Of a stretch of DNA of 64,000 bases, positions 8,695 to 17,157 are shown piece by piece. A program made the translations under genes and the position numbers. Location: contig NZ_JBEWSZ010000001.1 in assembly GCF_040537815.1 (NCBI RefSeq), forward strand, positions 2,356,001 through 2,420,000, in the 5' to 3' direction. This stretch comes from Mesorhizobium shangrilense. Its GTDB lineage: Bacteria > Pseudomonadota > Alphaproteobacteria > Rhizobiales > Rhizobiaceae. Position 1 is the first letter of the stretch, and every line of letters begins with the position of its first letter. Below the pieces are notes generated by a model. That model was given only the letters and a program-made list of their open reading frames with translations. It was not told the origin of the DNA and made no database searches.

Positions 8695-9142
8695 TTCAAT
8701 CCCCTGTTCCTGGCCCTGTCAGGCTCCCGAGAGCGGCTTCCGTCTTGTCTTCCGGGCTGCTCTTCCGATGCTTTCGAGAATGCCTTGGAGGCTTGAATCC
8801 GTCGTTAAATGGCGTGCTTAATTTGAAGAAAACAAAGCTAAAACAATAAGTAAACGTGGAAATTCGTTAAGGATACAAAGTCAGCAATCGCGGCAGTTTC
8901 GGCCAAATTTGACGAAAACTTCCGAGGCGACGATCAACACTCTGCTAACCACGGAAGACAAAGGCTCGATATCGATCGTTTCATTTTCTGCCCGGCGTGG
9001 TCGATTTCGAGCACCCCGAAAATCCTGGCTGTTGCCGTTGCGACACCGCTTTTGTTTTGCCGGGAGCTGGATTAGCTTACGTTTGCGTAAGCGGCAGACA
9101 GGCGGGGAGCACCAGTCCGCGAAACCCACAGGGAGGACAGAT
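8695..9142. other. divergent intergenic region, AT-rich centre, one inverted repeat
   Basis: These 448 bases hold the promoters of the Sel1-like gene (minus) and the DUF2147 gene (plus). Bases 8817-8880 are unusually A-rich for this genome (AAAACAAAGCTAAAACAATAA), which is typical of a rhizobial promoter or a MucR-type binding region. A palindrome lies at 9075-9092. Apparent open frames running in from 8909 lack a start signal and are not supported. Confidence 0.55.
9075..9092. promoter_or_regulatory. perfect inverted repeat, candidate operator upstream of the DUF2147 gene
   Basis: GCTTACG-TTTG-CGTAAGC: seven-base arms with a four-base spacer, 51 bases before the start codon at 9143. The TTACG...CGTAA core resembles sites bound by MerR-family regulators of acyl-CoA and branched-chain amino acid metabolism. 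That similarity is from memory of the consensus and is only suggestive. No second copy was noticed upstream of ivd or mccA. Confidence 0.4.
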
Positions 9143-9484
9143 ATGTTTCGAAAAATGAGCCTGGCCCTCGCGGCCACGTTGATCATGGCCGGCGCGGCTT
9201 GGGCCGATCCGATCGAAGGCAACTGGAAGACACAGGCTGGCGATACCGCGGCCATCTCGGGCTCCGGTTCATTCTCCATCACACTCAAGACAGGCAAGTA
9301 TGCCGGCAAGACCATTGGCTCGCTCAAGCCGGCCGGGGATAACAAATACGCCGGCAACATCACCGATCCGGCAAGCGACAAGACCTATTCCGGCAAGGCG
9401 ACCCTGTCTGGCGCGTCGCTGAAGATGAGTGGCTGCGTGCTGGGCGGGCTGATCTGCAAGAGTCAGACCTGGCACAAACTCTGA
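9143..9484 (+). CDS. DUF2147 family secreted protein
   Basis: The 113-residue product has a signal peptide (MSLALAATLIMAGAAWA) and a short beta-rich mature domain starting DPIEGNWKTQAGD and ending SGCVLGGLICKSQTWHKL. The GNWKT opening and the C-terminal CKSQTW are hallmarks of the DUF2147 group of small envelope proteins of unknown biochemical role. GGGAGGA precedes the ATG at good spacing, which decides the start; longer in-frame versions begin in non-coding sequence. It appears monocistronic, with its own terminator directly downstream. Confidence 0.85.
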   Translation: MFRKMSLALAATLIMAGAAWADPIEGNWKTQAGDTAAISGSGSFSITLKTGKYAGKTIGSLKPAGDNKYAGNITDPASDKTYSGKATLSGASLKMSGCVLGGLICKSQTWHKL

Positions 9485-9507
9485 TCGTTCCATCCTGGCG
9501 GATTACA

Positions 9508-9533
9508 AACGGGGCCCTACGAGGCCCCGTTTT
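9508..9533 (+). terminator. rho-independent terminator of the DUF2147 gene
   Basis: AACGGGGCC pairs with GGCCCCGTT across CTACGA and ends in a TTTT run on the plus strand, 24 bases after the stop at 9484. Confidence 0.85.
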
Positions 9534-9698
9534 CGTATGGCCGGAAATCTCGCGGCCCGGCTGTCGCATGCCAGACGCATCAGCCGTGGCCGATTGCTAA
9601 AATTGTCAATGAATTTGAACGGCAGATGAATGCCGGCATCAGAGCCGGTTCAGTCGCGATCAAGCATTCTCCTGCGTGTTGAAGGAGACACCCAGCCA

Positions 9699-9857
9699 AT
9701 GCTCGCCCGCCGCTTCACCATCGTCTGCCTGCTGATGAGCCTCTTCGGAATGTTCTTCGCCATCCTCGTCGCCGAAGCCGGCCGTCCGGCCCACTCATGG
9801 GAAGAGACCGGGTCCAGGACGTGCGGTGTCGCCTGCCCCGATTATCCGCGCCACTGA
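9699..9857 (+). CDS. small membrane-anchored protein, unknown
   Basis: The 52-residue frame opens MLARRFTIVCLLMSLFGMFFAILVAEA, one convincing hydrophobic helix with a positive N-terminus, followed by a short polar tail with two cysteines (SRTCGVACPDY). AAGGAG lies twelve bases before the ATG. The size and layout are typical of small rhizobial membrane proteins. I cannot name a family. Support is moderate: good start signal and a coherent hydrophobic segment, but no homologue is recognised with certainty. Confidence 0.45.
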   Translation: MLARRFTIVCLLMSLFGMFFAILVAEAGRPAHSWEETGSRTCGVACPDYPRH

Positions 9858-9894
9858 AACACAGCGCCAAGACCTCGAAAGAAAAGCAAAAGCC

Positions 9895-10089
9895 ATGAAC
9901 CTCATCGCCGCCAACGCACTCAAGACCCTTCGGCTTCTGCCGCGGGCGGCGCTCATCCTGCTGGTGCTTGCTGCTCCTGTCCTGGCCGTACCCGCAATGC
10001 GCGCCAATGGCGGCTCGACGATCGATGCACCGGCGATGAGGAAGTCGGGCGTGGGCTTCGTGCTTCTGGTCAGCCTGCAACGCGGTTAA
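9895..10089 (+). CDS. possible small secreted or membrane protein, unknown
   Basis: The 64-residue frame begins MNLIAANALKTLRLLPRAALILLVLAAPVLAVPA, which looks like a signal peptide or single membrane anchor, then about 30 residues ending GFVLLVSLQRG. An A/G-rich stretch (GAAAGAAAAG) precedes the ATG. It is 37 bases downstream of the other small frame and in the same direction, so the two may be co-transcribed. No family is recognised, and chance translation of GC-rich DNA is a real alternative. Confidence 0.35.
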   Translation: MNLIAANALKTLRLLPRAALILLVLAAPVLAVPAMRANGGSTIDAPAMRKSGVGFVLLVSLQRG

Positions 10090-10133
10090 GCGCGATGCTT
10101 CCAGATTGATTCATCAGACGCACCCAAGCTCTT

Positions 10134-10163
10134 GCGGCAAAAGAAAAAGCGCGCTTTTGCCGC
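10134..10163. other. perfect hairpin upstream of AMP nucleosidase gene
   Basis: GCGGCAAAAG (10134-10143) pairs exactly with CTTTTGCCGC (10154-10163) around a ten-base loop. It lies 54 bases before the amn start and 45 after the preceding small frame. No U tract follows on either strand, so it is not a standard terminator. It may be part of the amn leader or a small repeat. Confidence 0.4.
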
Positions 10164-10216
10164 CATCGGCCAACGCCCCCCCTCCCAACCGTCATTCCAA
10201 GTCTCTATATTGAGCC

Positions 10217-11719
10217 ATGGAAAAGCGAATCTATCCACAAGCCATCGAATCAGTCGTCATGCCGGAGCCATTTGGCCGGCAAAGCTTCGACGATGCCGAA
10301 AAGGCAGTCGCTGCGCTGCAGCTTCTTTACGACCGCAACACCAAGTTCCTGCGTGACTCGTTTGCCGCGCTGGCCGCGGGCGGCGACAACAGCAAACGGT
10401 ACCGAGCTTTCTACCCGGAGATTGGCGTCACCACCAATTCGTTCACCCAGGTCGACTCGCGCCAAGCCTATGGCCATATGCCGACGCCCGGGCACTTCTC
10501 GACCACCATCACCCAGCCTGGATTGTTTGAAAGCTATCTCGTCGAACAGCTGCGCCTGATCATGCGCAATCACGGCGTTGAGGTCACCGTTTCGGAATCG
10601 ACCACGCCCATTCCGCTGCATTTCGCCTTCCTCGAAGGCACGCATGTCGACGGCGCTGCCGCCGAGCGCATCAAGCGGCCGATCCGCGACCTGTTCGACG
10701 TGCCGGACCTCGACGGCACCGACGACCAGATCGCCAACGGCACATTTGAAGTGGCTTTCGGCGAGCCAAGGCCGCTGGCGCCTTTCACGGCACAGCGCAT
10801 CGACTATTCGCTGCATCGCCTGTCGCACTATACGGCGACCACGCCGCAGCATTTCCAGAACTTCGTGCTGTTCACCAACTACCAGTTCTATATCGACGAG
10901 TTCGTGGCCAGGGCGCGCGCGCTGATGTCGGAAGGCGGCGGTGGCTATAGCGAGTTCGTCGAGCCAGGCAATGTCGTGACCAAGGCCGGACAAAGCGCGC
11001 CCAGCGAAGGTGTGGCGCCGCCGCGCCTGCCGCAGATGCCGGCCTACCACCTGAAGAAGCCGGACCATGGCGGCATCACCATGGTCAACATCGGCGTCGG
11101 TCCGTCCAACGCCAAGACGATCACCGATCACATCGCGGTGCTCAGGCCGCATGCCTGGGTGATGCTTGGCCACTGCGCGGGCCTGCGCAATACCCAGGCC
11201 CTGGGCGACTATGTGCTGGCGCATGCCTATGTGCGGGAGGATCACGTCCTCGACGACGATCTTCCTGTCTGGGTGCCGATCCCGCCGCTGGCCGAGATCC
11301 AGGTGGCGCTGCAGGAAGCCGTCGCTGAAGTCACCGGCCTGTCCGGCTACGACCTCAAGCGCATCATGCGCACCGGCACCGTCGCCACGATCGACAACCG
11401 CAACTGGGAACTGCGCGACCAGCGTGGTCCTGTGCAGCGCCTGTCGCAGTCTCGGGCCATCGCGCTCGACATGGAATCGGCGACGATCGCGGCCAATGGC
11501 TTCCGCTTCCGGGTCCCTTATGGGACTCTGCTTTGCGTCTCCGACAAGCCGCTGCACGGTGAACTCAAACTGCCGGGGATGGCGACCGAGTTCTACAAGC
11601 GCCAGGTGGCGCAACATCTGACCATCGGCATCAGGGCGATGGAGAAGCTGTCGGAAATGCCGATGGAGCGTCTGCATTCGCGCAAACTCAGAAGTTTTTC
11701 GGAGACGGCATTCCAGTAG
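10217..11719 (+). CDS. amn: AMP nucleosidase
   Basis: The 500-residue enzyme hydrolyses AMP to adenine and ribose 5-phosphate, adjusting adenylate pools. The N-terminal domain has the Amn pattern YRAFYPEIGVTTNSFTQVDSRQAYGH; the C-terminal part is the nucleoside phosphorylase fold with MVNIGVGPSNAKTITDHIAVLRPHAWVMLGHCAGLRN and ALDMESATIAANGFRFRVPYGTLLCVSDKPLHGE. The length is close to the E. coli enzyme (484). Family assignment is firm. It is not clearly in an operon; the phosphatase-fold gene follows 55 bases later on the same strand. Confidence 0.95.
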   Translation: MEKRIYPQAIESVVMPEPFGRQSFDDAEKAVAALQLLYDRNTKFLRDSFAALAAGGDNSKRYRAFYPEIGVTTNSFTQVDSRQAYGHMPTPGHFSTTITQPGLFESYLVEQLRLIMRNHGVEVTVSESTTPIPLHFAFLEGTHVDGAAAERIKRPIRDLFDVPDLDGTDDQIANGTFEVAFGEPRPLAPFTAQRIDYSLHRLSHYTATTPQHFQNFVLFTNYQFYIDEFVARARALMSEGGGGYSEFVEPGNVVTKAGQSAPSEGVAPPRLPQMPAYHLKKPDHGGITMVNIGVGPSNAKTITDHIAVLRPHAWVMLGHCAGLRNTQALGDYVLAHAYVREDHVLDDDLPVWVPIPPLAEIQVALQEAVAEVTGLSGYDLKRIMRTGTVATIDNRNWELRDQRGPVQRLSQSRAIALDMESATIAANGFRFRVPYGTLLCVSDKPLHGELKLPGMATEFYKRQVAQHLTIGIRAMEKLSEMPMERLHSRKLRSFSETAFQ

Positions 11720-11774
11720 TCGGCGAGTATTTCGCCATCTTGATTGAGCCGCAATTCTACCGATAAGCAAGCCG

Positions 11775-12788
11775 ATGGCACGCATTCGATACATGGCGAC
11801 TACCGCGACATTCGTCGCCATGTTCGCCCTCTCGGTACCGCTGGTGGCCGGGTTTTTCGGGACGCTGCACCCGGCACTGGATTCCCTTTCCCATTTTCGC
11901 GTCCATCTGGCCGTGCTGATGGCGCTTTGCGCGCTACCATTGCTTGCCACGACGTTCCGCGTGCAGGCGGCGGCCGCTCTGCTCTTCGCTGTGGCTGCCT
12001 TTTCGACCACCTCGAATGCACTGCCGCTGCCTCGCCTGTGGCCGGTCCAGGCCGGGTTCGAGGCCAAGAGCGACAACCAGGCTGTCTACCGGCTGCTGCA
12101 GATGAACCTGCGGTTCAACAACCCGACGCCCGAAAAAGTGCTGTCGCTGATCGGCCGGACCAACCCTGACGTGATAACGCTCGAAGAGGTTTCCGAGATG
12201 TGGGAGGATAAATTCTCGCTCATCTCCAGCATCTATCCCTACCGGATCTTCTGTCCGTTCCCCAATGGCGTGTTTGGCGTCGGCATCGTATCAAGACGCC
12301 CCTTCTCGGCTGGAACCGAGCAACGCTGCTTTGGCCGCGGCGCCATGGCGATCGCAACGGTCGACTTCGGCGGAATAGACATCGATGTCGCCGCCATCCA
12401 TCTCGGCTGGCCTTGGCCGTTCGAGCAATCACGACAGATCGGTGAGTTGTCGGATCCCCTGGCCTCGCTGGCCGAGACCGCGATCATGGCGGGTGACTGC
12501 AACGCGGTGCCGTGGAGCGCCGCCGTTCGCCGGGTCGCCGATATCGGCGGCTTGCGCTTGATGCCGTCTGTCGGACCGACCTGGCTCTACCGCAAGCTGC
12601 CGGACGTCCTGCGTTTCGCGGGACTGCCAATCGACCAGGTTTTCAGCAAAGGCGCAGTGCTGCTCCATTCCGCGGCAACGCTGGAGAATACGGGTTCCGA
12701 CCACTATCCGGTGATGGTGGAATTCTCACTGAGGCCACAGGAGCAGAAACCGACCGACGAGCCCGAGACGGCGACGGTCTCCCTCTGA
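11775..12788 (+). CDS. endonuclease/exonuclease/phosphatase family protein, membrane-anchored
   Basis: The 337-residue protein has an N-terminal membrane region (ATFVAMFALSVPLVAGFF, then VLMALCALPLLATTF and AAALLFAVAAF), followed by the EEP catalytic domain: LLQMNLRFNN, PDVITLEEVS, GVGIVSRRPF, IDVAAIHLGWP, MAGDCNAVPWS and the terminal GSDHYPVMVEF. These carry the Asn, Glu, Asp and His residues used for metal-dependent phosphoester cleavage. The catalytic domain would face the periplasm. Rhizobial proteins of this layout are usually annotated only to superfamily, and the substrate is unknown. It ends seven bases before the stop of the convergent DUF922 gene. Confidence 0.88.
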   Translation: MARIRYMATTATFVAMFALSVPLVAGFFGTLHPALDSLSHFRVHLAVLMALCALPLLATTFRVQAAAALLFAVAAFSTTSNALPLPRLWPVQAGFEAKSDNQAVYRLLQMNLRFNNPTPEKVLSLIGRTNPDVITLEEVSEMWEDKFSLISSIYPYRIFCPFPNGVFGVGIVSRRPFSAGTEQRCFGRGAMAIATVDFGGIDIDVAAIHLGWPWPFEQSRQIGELSDPLASLAETAIMAGDCNAVPWSAAVRRVADIGGLRLMPSVGPTWLYRKLPDVLRFAGLPIDQVFSKGAVLLHSAATLENTGSDHYPVMVEFSLRPQEQKPTDEPETATVSL

Positions 12789-12795
12789 CCTGGCG

Positions 12796-13395
12796 CTAAG
12801 GCGCCTCCAGCGTGTTGAGAAGATATTCGACATGGCCGCCTTCACGATGCTCCCTGGCATCGAAGGCATTCTGCTTGTCTTCGTACTCGTCATAGATAGC
12901 GTCGATGCGGCGCTTCGCTTCCCGCCGCGTCCTGGAGCATTGCGGATCGTCCGGGACTGTCAGGCCGGTCAACGATTTGTCGGTGGCGGCCATCATTTCC
13001 CTGGCGATGCGGCCATGCGTCTCCTCATGCGCGGTGACGCCATCGATAAACCGCTTCCAGTGCTTTTCGAGCGCCGGCGAGATCGGGGAAGCTATACGTG
13101 GGTAGACAAAATTCAGGTTAAGCGTGCCACTGGCCTGCTTGATGCGGCAGGCGCCCTTGGCTTTGGTGAAGTCGAAATCCCAGGTCTTGGTATAATTGGT
13201 CTGAGCGATAGCACGGGCCATGAAACCATGCCTCGGTCCGCTGCGGTCCATCGAGGCAACCAACGCCTGGCCCGACGTGCCGGTGACGTCGTATGTCCGC
13301 GTCACGACGTTGATCTTCACGCCGGCCGAAGCCGTGGACGAAAAGCAGCCAGCTACGCCAACCGCCGCCAGCAATGTCACGGTCGTCAAACGCAT
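12796..13395 (-). CDS. DUF922 putative secreted Zn-dependent protease
   Basis: The 199-residue product has a signal or lipoprotein-like N-terminus (LLAAVGVAGCFSSTASA) and the DUF922 domain. VTAHEETHGRIAREM contains HEETH, the HExxH zinc-binding motif expected of a metallopeptidase. The start at 13395 was chosen because AAGGGA precedes it and it begins the signal peptide; an in-frame ATG at 13431 would add twelve residues with no signal character. A cysteine in AGC could be lipidated, but the lipobox is not canonical. Transcribed alone; the neighbouring genes converge on or lie 137 bases from it. Confidence 0.85.
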   Translation of the reverse strand: MRLTTVTLLAAVGVAGCFSSTASAGVKINVVTRTYDVTGTSGQALVASMDRSGPRHGFMARAIAQTNYTKTWDFDFTKAKGACRIKQASGTLNLNFVYPRIASPISPALEKHWKRFIDGVTAHEETHGRIAREMMAATDKSLTGLTVPDDPQCSRTRREAKRRIDAIYDEYEDKQNAFDAREHREGGHVEYLLNTLEAP

Positions 13396-13532
13396 CTCGG
13401 TTTCCCTTGCAACGAAACAAGGAGACCACAAGTACCCACCGGCTTCAACGGTCTTGGGCGACCTTACACGGTCGTGCGAATGGCCGCCTGGATCATGTTC
13501 CGGCCGACAATGGCCCGCTCAGGCATCCAACC

Positions 13533-15212
13533 TTACATGTTCTGATACACCGGGCCCTCGCCGCCCTGCGGCGGCACCCAGTTGATGTTTTGATTCGGAT
13601 CCTTGATGTCGCAGGTCTTGCAGTGGACGCAGTTCTGCGCGTTGATGACGAAGCGAACGTCCTTGGCCGAAGGGTCCGCGGCGCTGTTGCCGTCCTTGTC
13701 GACCCATTCGTAGACACCGGCCGGACAATAGCGTGTCGAAGGTCCGGCAAAGACATCATGTTCGGAGCGCTTCTGCAGGTCCATGTCACCGACAAGCAGG
13801 TGGACCGGTTCGTTTTCCTCATGGTTGGTGTTGGACAGGAATACCGAGGAAAGCCGGTCAAAGGTGAGCACGCCATCTGGCTTCGGATAGGCGATTTTCT
13901 TGTGCTGAGCGGCAGGCTCCAGCGCGGCATAGTCGGCCTTGCCATGCTTCAGCGTGCCGAAGGGCGAGAGACCGAACAGCGTGTTCAGCCACATGTCGAG
14001 CCCGCCGAGGCTGATGCCGACGATGGTGCCGAAGCGCGACCACAGTGGCTTGACGTTGCGGACTTTCTTCAGGTCCTTGCCGATATCGGTCGAGCGCCAG
14101 GCCGCCTCATAAGAGACCAGTTCGTCATTGGCACGGCCGGCTCCGATCGCTTCCGCGACATGCTCGGCGGCCAGCATTCCGGACAGCACGGCATTGTGCG
14201 ATCCCTTGATGCGCGGCACGTTGACGAAGCCCGCCGCGCAGCCCATCAGGACGCCACCGGGGAACGACAGTTTCGGCACCGACTGCCAGCCGCCTTCGGT
14301 GATGGCGCGCGCGCCATAACCCAGCCGCTTGGCGCCTTCGAACGTGCCTGATATTGCCGGATGGGTCTTGAACCGCTGGAATTCCTCGAACGGCGACAGA
14401 TAGGGGTTCTTGTAGTTGAGGTGGAGGACGAAACCGACCGCCACCTGATTGTCCTCGAGATGATAAAGGAAGGAGCCGCCGCCGGTCTTCATATCGAGTG
14501 GCCAGCCGAAGGAATGCTGGACAAGGCCCGGCCGATGGTTCTCCGGCTTGACCTGCCAGAGCTCTTTCAGGCCGATGCCGTATTTGCCGGGTTCGCGACC
14601 GTCGGAAAGCTTGTATTTGGCGATCAGCTGCTTGGCGAGCGAGCCGCGAGCACCCTCGCCGATCAGCACATACTTGCCCATCAGCGCCATACCGGGCGCG
14701 AAGCCCGGGCCGTGCGTGCCGTCCTTCTCGACGCCCATGTCGCCGGTGACGACGCCGGTGACGGCGCCTTCCTCATTGTAGAGCAGTCCAGCAGCAGCAA
14801 AGCCCGGGTAGATCTCAACGCCCAGCGCCTCGGCCTTGCCCGCCAGCCAGCGGGTGACGTTGCCGAGCGAGACGATGTAATTGCCGTGATTGTTCATCAG
14901 CGGCGGCATCAGGATGTTGGGCAGGCGGAACGAGCCGGCCGGACCGAGGACCAGAAAATGGTCGGCAGTGACCGGTGTCTTGAAGGGATGTCCCTCCTCT
15001 TCGCGCCAGCCCGGCAACAGACGATCGATGCCAATGGGATCAACGACGGCGCCGGACAGGATGTGAGCACCAACTTCGCCACCCTTTTCCAGGACGACGA
15101 CGGAAAGTTCGGGGTTGACTTGCTTGAGGCGGATCGCGGCGGCGAGGCCGGCTGGACCGGCGCCGACGATGACCACGTCGAATTCCATGCTTTCGCGTTC
15201 GATATCGCTCAT
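13533..15212 (-). CDS. electron transfer flavoprotein-ubiquinone oxidoreductase
   Basis: The 559-residue membrane-associated protein opens with a Rossmann FAD-binding motif (VVIVGAGPAGLAAAIRL) and ends with a 4Fe-4S cluster region: CPAGVYEW, then CVHCKTCDIKDP. This is the layout of ETF-QO (human ETFDH, FixC-related). It takes electrons from reduced ETF, fed by acyl-CoA dehydrogenases such as the one at 396-1559, and reduces ubiquinone in the inner membrane. The start at 15212 was chosen because GGAGGGG precedes it; a longer frame beginning at 15269 has no such site. It is divergent from the gene at 15410, with about 200 bases between. Confidence 0.95.
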   Translation of the reverse strand: MSDIERESMEFDVVIVGAGPAGLAAAIRLKQVNPELSVVVLEKGGEVGAHILSGAVVDPIGIDRLLPGWREEEGHPFKTPVTADHFLVLGPAGSFRLPNILMPPLMNNHGNYIVSLGNVTRWLAGKAEALGVEIYPGFAAAGLLYNEEGAVTGVVTGDMGVEKDGTHGPGFAPGMALMGKYVLIGEGARGSLAKQLIAKYKLSDGREPGKYGIGLKELWQVKPENHRPGLVQHSFGWPLDMKTGGGSFLYHLEDNQVAVGFVLHLNYKNPYLSPFEEFQRFKTHPAISGTFEGAKRLGYGARAITEGGWQSVPKLSFPGGVLMGCAAGFVNVPRIKGSHNAVLSGMLAAEHVAEAIGAGRANDELVSYEAAWRSTDIGKDLKKVRNVKPLWSRFGTIVGISLGGLDMWLNTLFGLSPFGTLKHGKADYAALEPAAQHKKIAYPKPDGVLTFDRLSSVFLSNTNHEENEPVHLLVGDMDLQKRSEHDVFAGPSTRYCPAGVYEWVDKDGNSAADPSAKDVRFVINAQNCVHCKTCDIKDPNQNINWVPPQGGEGPVYQNM

Positions 15213-15381
15213 CAACCCCTCCGCACTGGCTTGTCCCATTCGGGTATCTTGCTGGCTCCTGCGCTGCATAGCGCATCAATTGGCGACAGGAAACCGGCGC
15301 ATACGTGACAATGCCGATTTCGACAAAAAGTCGCGCCTGAGGGGAGAGGCCCGCCCCTCCTGATGTTTTCAATTGTTCGAC

Positions 15382-15397
15382 GACTGACTTATCAGTC
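15382..15397. promoter_or_regulatory. short inverted repeat in the ETF-QO / 15410 divergent promoter region
   Basis: GACTGA-CTTA-TCAGTC: six-base arms and a four-base spacer, 13 bases upstream of the plus-strand start at 15410. It could be an operator in the shared promoter region. Arms of this length can arise by chance, so confidence is low. Confidence 0.3.
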
Positions 15398-15409
15398 ATA
15401 CTTGGTTTC

Positions 15410-16054
15410 ATGCGCATTCCCGAGCCATTCGGCTTTTCGTCTACGCGCTTTCTCTTTTCAGCAGGCCAGATCTGCCGAATGGCATTTCTGGCCCCTTTGC
15501 TGTTGGCTGTGCTTCCAACGCCAGCAAGCGGGCAAACGGTCTGGACGACCGGAGCCTACTCTTTCTCCGATGAACTTGGCGGCTTCCACATTACCGGTGC
15601 CTCGGGCAGCGGGAGCAAGGACGATCCGTTCGTTATTACCGAAGAGCTCAATTCGGCGACAGCGGTGACGCTGACCATCCGTGCCGTGGAACCGATCCAA
15701 CCGTTCGGCACGCCTGGCGAGTTTGCCACCGGCCTGCTTTATATGCGCATAGACGTGCTCAACAATGGCGGCCAGGGATGGATCGAGTTCCAGTTCGAAT
15801 TGCAGGCGATCCTCGGCCAACCCAGCGTGTTTGGCGACGGGCTGTCCTTCGACCAGGCCAACAAGACGCCTACCAACATCTGGTCCAGCAGCTTCGCCGA
15901 TTACGACCGCGAGATGGAGCCTTATGACCGCCTGCTGTTCCGCAACGGCAAGATCGACCCGCTCAAGACCGCGACCTTCGACTTCCTGATCACGGACTAC
16001 GCGCCGAAATGGCGGTTCTATCTTGTGCAGGAACCGCGCATACCGTCGACGTAG
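15410..16054 (+). CDS. secreted protein of unknown function
   Basis: The 214-residue product has a hydrophobic export signal (MAFLAPLLLAVLPTPASG) preceded by about 23 polar residues. The mature part is beta-rich and acidic: TTGAYSFSDELGGFHITGASGSGS, DDPFVITEEL, then LLYMRIDVLNNGGQGWIEFQFEL and FYLVQEPRIPST. A second in-frame ATG at 15479 would give a more ordinary signal peptide, but it has no good ribosome binding site. I do not recognise the family. It is transcribed toward the uracil-DNA glycosylase gene, from which it is separated by a palindromic repeat. Confidence 0.7.
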   Translation: MRIPEPFGFSSTRFLFSAGQICRMAFLAPLLLAVLPTPASGQTVWTTGAYSFSDELGGFHITGASGSGSKDDPFVITEELNSATAVTLTIRAVEPIQPFGTPGEFATGLLYMRIDVLNNGGQGWIEFQFELQAILGQPSVFGDGLSFDQANKTPTNIWSSSFADYDREMEPYDRLLFRNGKIDPLKTATFDFLITDYAPKWRFYLVQEPRIPST

Positions 16055-16087
16055 AGATTCGCGTCAGTGGGCGACATGAATTTAATG

Positions 16088-16135
16088 GTGCATGTCGTCA
16101 TCCCAAAACCGCTGCGCACTTTGGGCGACATGCAC
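16088..16135. repeat. palindromic repeat, GTGCATGTCG...CGACATGCAC type
   Basis: GTGCATGTCG (16088-16097) pairs with CGACATGCAC (16126-16135), and inside it CCCAAA pairs with TTTGGG (16120-16125). The loop is ACCGCTGCGCAC. This structure is another of the short palindromic repeat families found between genes in rhizobia. It lies in the gap between the secreted protein and the uracil-DNA glycosylase, which supports a glycosylase start downstream of it rather than at the upstream in-frame ATG at 16009. Confidence 0.65.
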
Positions 16136-16173
16136 AACTTGCAAATTGGCGCCATGCGGACGATTGTGAAACC

Positions 16174-17064
16174 ATGACTGCCGCTTCCCAGAACAACCTG
16201 CCGGACCTGCGCGACCTGCTGGCCTTTTATGCCAGCGCCGGTGTCGACGACGCGCTCGAAGATGCTCCTGTAAACAGGTTTGCCGAGACCGCAGCCAGAC
16301 CGCAACCACAGGCGAGAGGCGAAGCCACGCCCCAGCAGGCGCAGGTCGACGGCGCGGCGAAACTGCAGCCTCCCACCTTTACGCGCGGCGGGAGCGACGA
16401 GCGGCCGAAAGCGCCACCCGTTTCCCAGCCCTCTGCCACGGCAACGGTTCCCGACGAGGCGCAAGCGGCATTGGCGCGCCAGTTGGCGTCGACGGCAACG
16501 ACGCTGGACGAGCTTCGTCAGAGGATGGCTGAGTTCGATGGCTGCAATCTCAAATTCACCGCCAAGAACCTGGTGTTCGCCGACGGCAATCCCGACGCAT
16601 TCATCATGCTGGTCGGCGAGGCGCCCGGTAGGGACGAGGACATTGAAGGCTTGCCCTTTGTCGGCCGCTCCGGACGCCTGCTCGACCGCATGCTTGCCGC
16701 AATCGGGCTCGACCGTACGTCGGCCTACATTGCCAACGTCATTCCCTGGCGGCCGCCGGGCAACCGCACACCAACGCCGCATGAGACCGAGATCTGCCGG
16801 CCGTTCATCGAACGACAGATCGAGCTGGTCAATCCGAAGGTGCTGGTCAATCTGGGCGGCCCTTCGGCAAAGACGTTGCTCAATACGACCGAGGGCATAC
16901 TGAGACTGCGCGGCAACTGGCGGGTCCACACGACGGTTTCTGGCACCGCCATACCAGCGATGCCGACATTGCATCCGGCCTATCTCCTGAGAACGCCGGC
17001 GCACAAGAAACTGGCGTGGCGGGATTTTCTCGAAGTGAAGGCGAAGTTGCGCGCGATTGGATGA
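16174..17064 (+). CDS. family 4-like uracil-DNA glycosylase with reduced Fe-S ligand set
   Basis: The 296-residue protein has a roughly 110-residue Ala/Pro/Gln-rich N-terminal extension, then the glycosylase domain: VGEAPGRDEDIEGLPFVGRSGRLLD (motif A), NVIPWRPPGNRTPTPHE, LVNLGGPSAKTLL and MPTLHPAYLLRTP (motif B). It removes uracil from DNA. Family 4 enzymes hold a 4Fe-4S cluster through four cysteines. Here the first pair is reduced to one (FDGCNLKF), and the KCRPP cysteine is replaced by Trp in PWRPP; only Cys in EICRPF remains of the second pair. The start at 16174 follows the repeat at 16088-16135. Membership of the superfamily is firm; cluster content is doubtful. Confidence 0.88.
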   Translation: MTAASQNNLPDLRDLLAFYASAGVDDALEDAPVNRFAETAARPQPQARGEATPQQAQVDGAAKLQPPTFTRGGSDERPKAPPVSQPSATATVPDEAQAALARQLASTATTLDELRQRMAEFDGCNLKFTAKNLVFADGNPDAFIMLVGEAPGRDEDIEGLPFVGRSGRLLDRMLAAIGLDRTSAYIANVIPWRPPGNRTPTPHETEICRPFIERQIELVNPKVLVNLGGPSAKTLLNTTEGILRLRGNWRVHTTVSGTAIPAMPTLHPAYLLRTPAHKKLAWRDFLEVKAKLRAIG

Positions 17065-17157
17065 AGGCGGGCGTCCTTTCCTTCTCCCAGGGCAAGGGAC
17101 GGATCCATAACCTCCCAGGTAATTGAAATGCTGTCGCCGCCAGCCTAGGCATGCGCC

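Noticed and set aside
10250..12076. 608-codon minus-strand open frame over the AMP nucleosidase gene
   Set aside because: It is a GC-rich antisense shadow: the plus-strand frame is an unmistakable AMP nucleosidase, and the antisense product is Arg/His/Gly-rich without domains.
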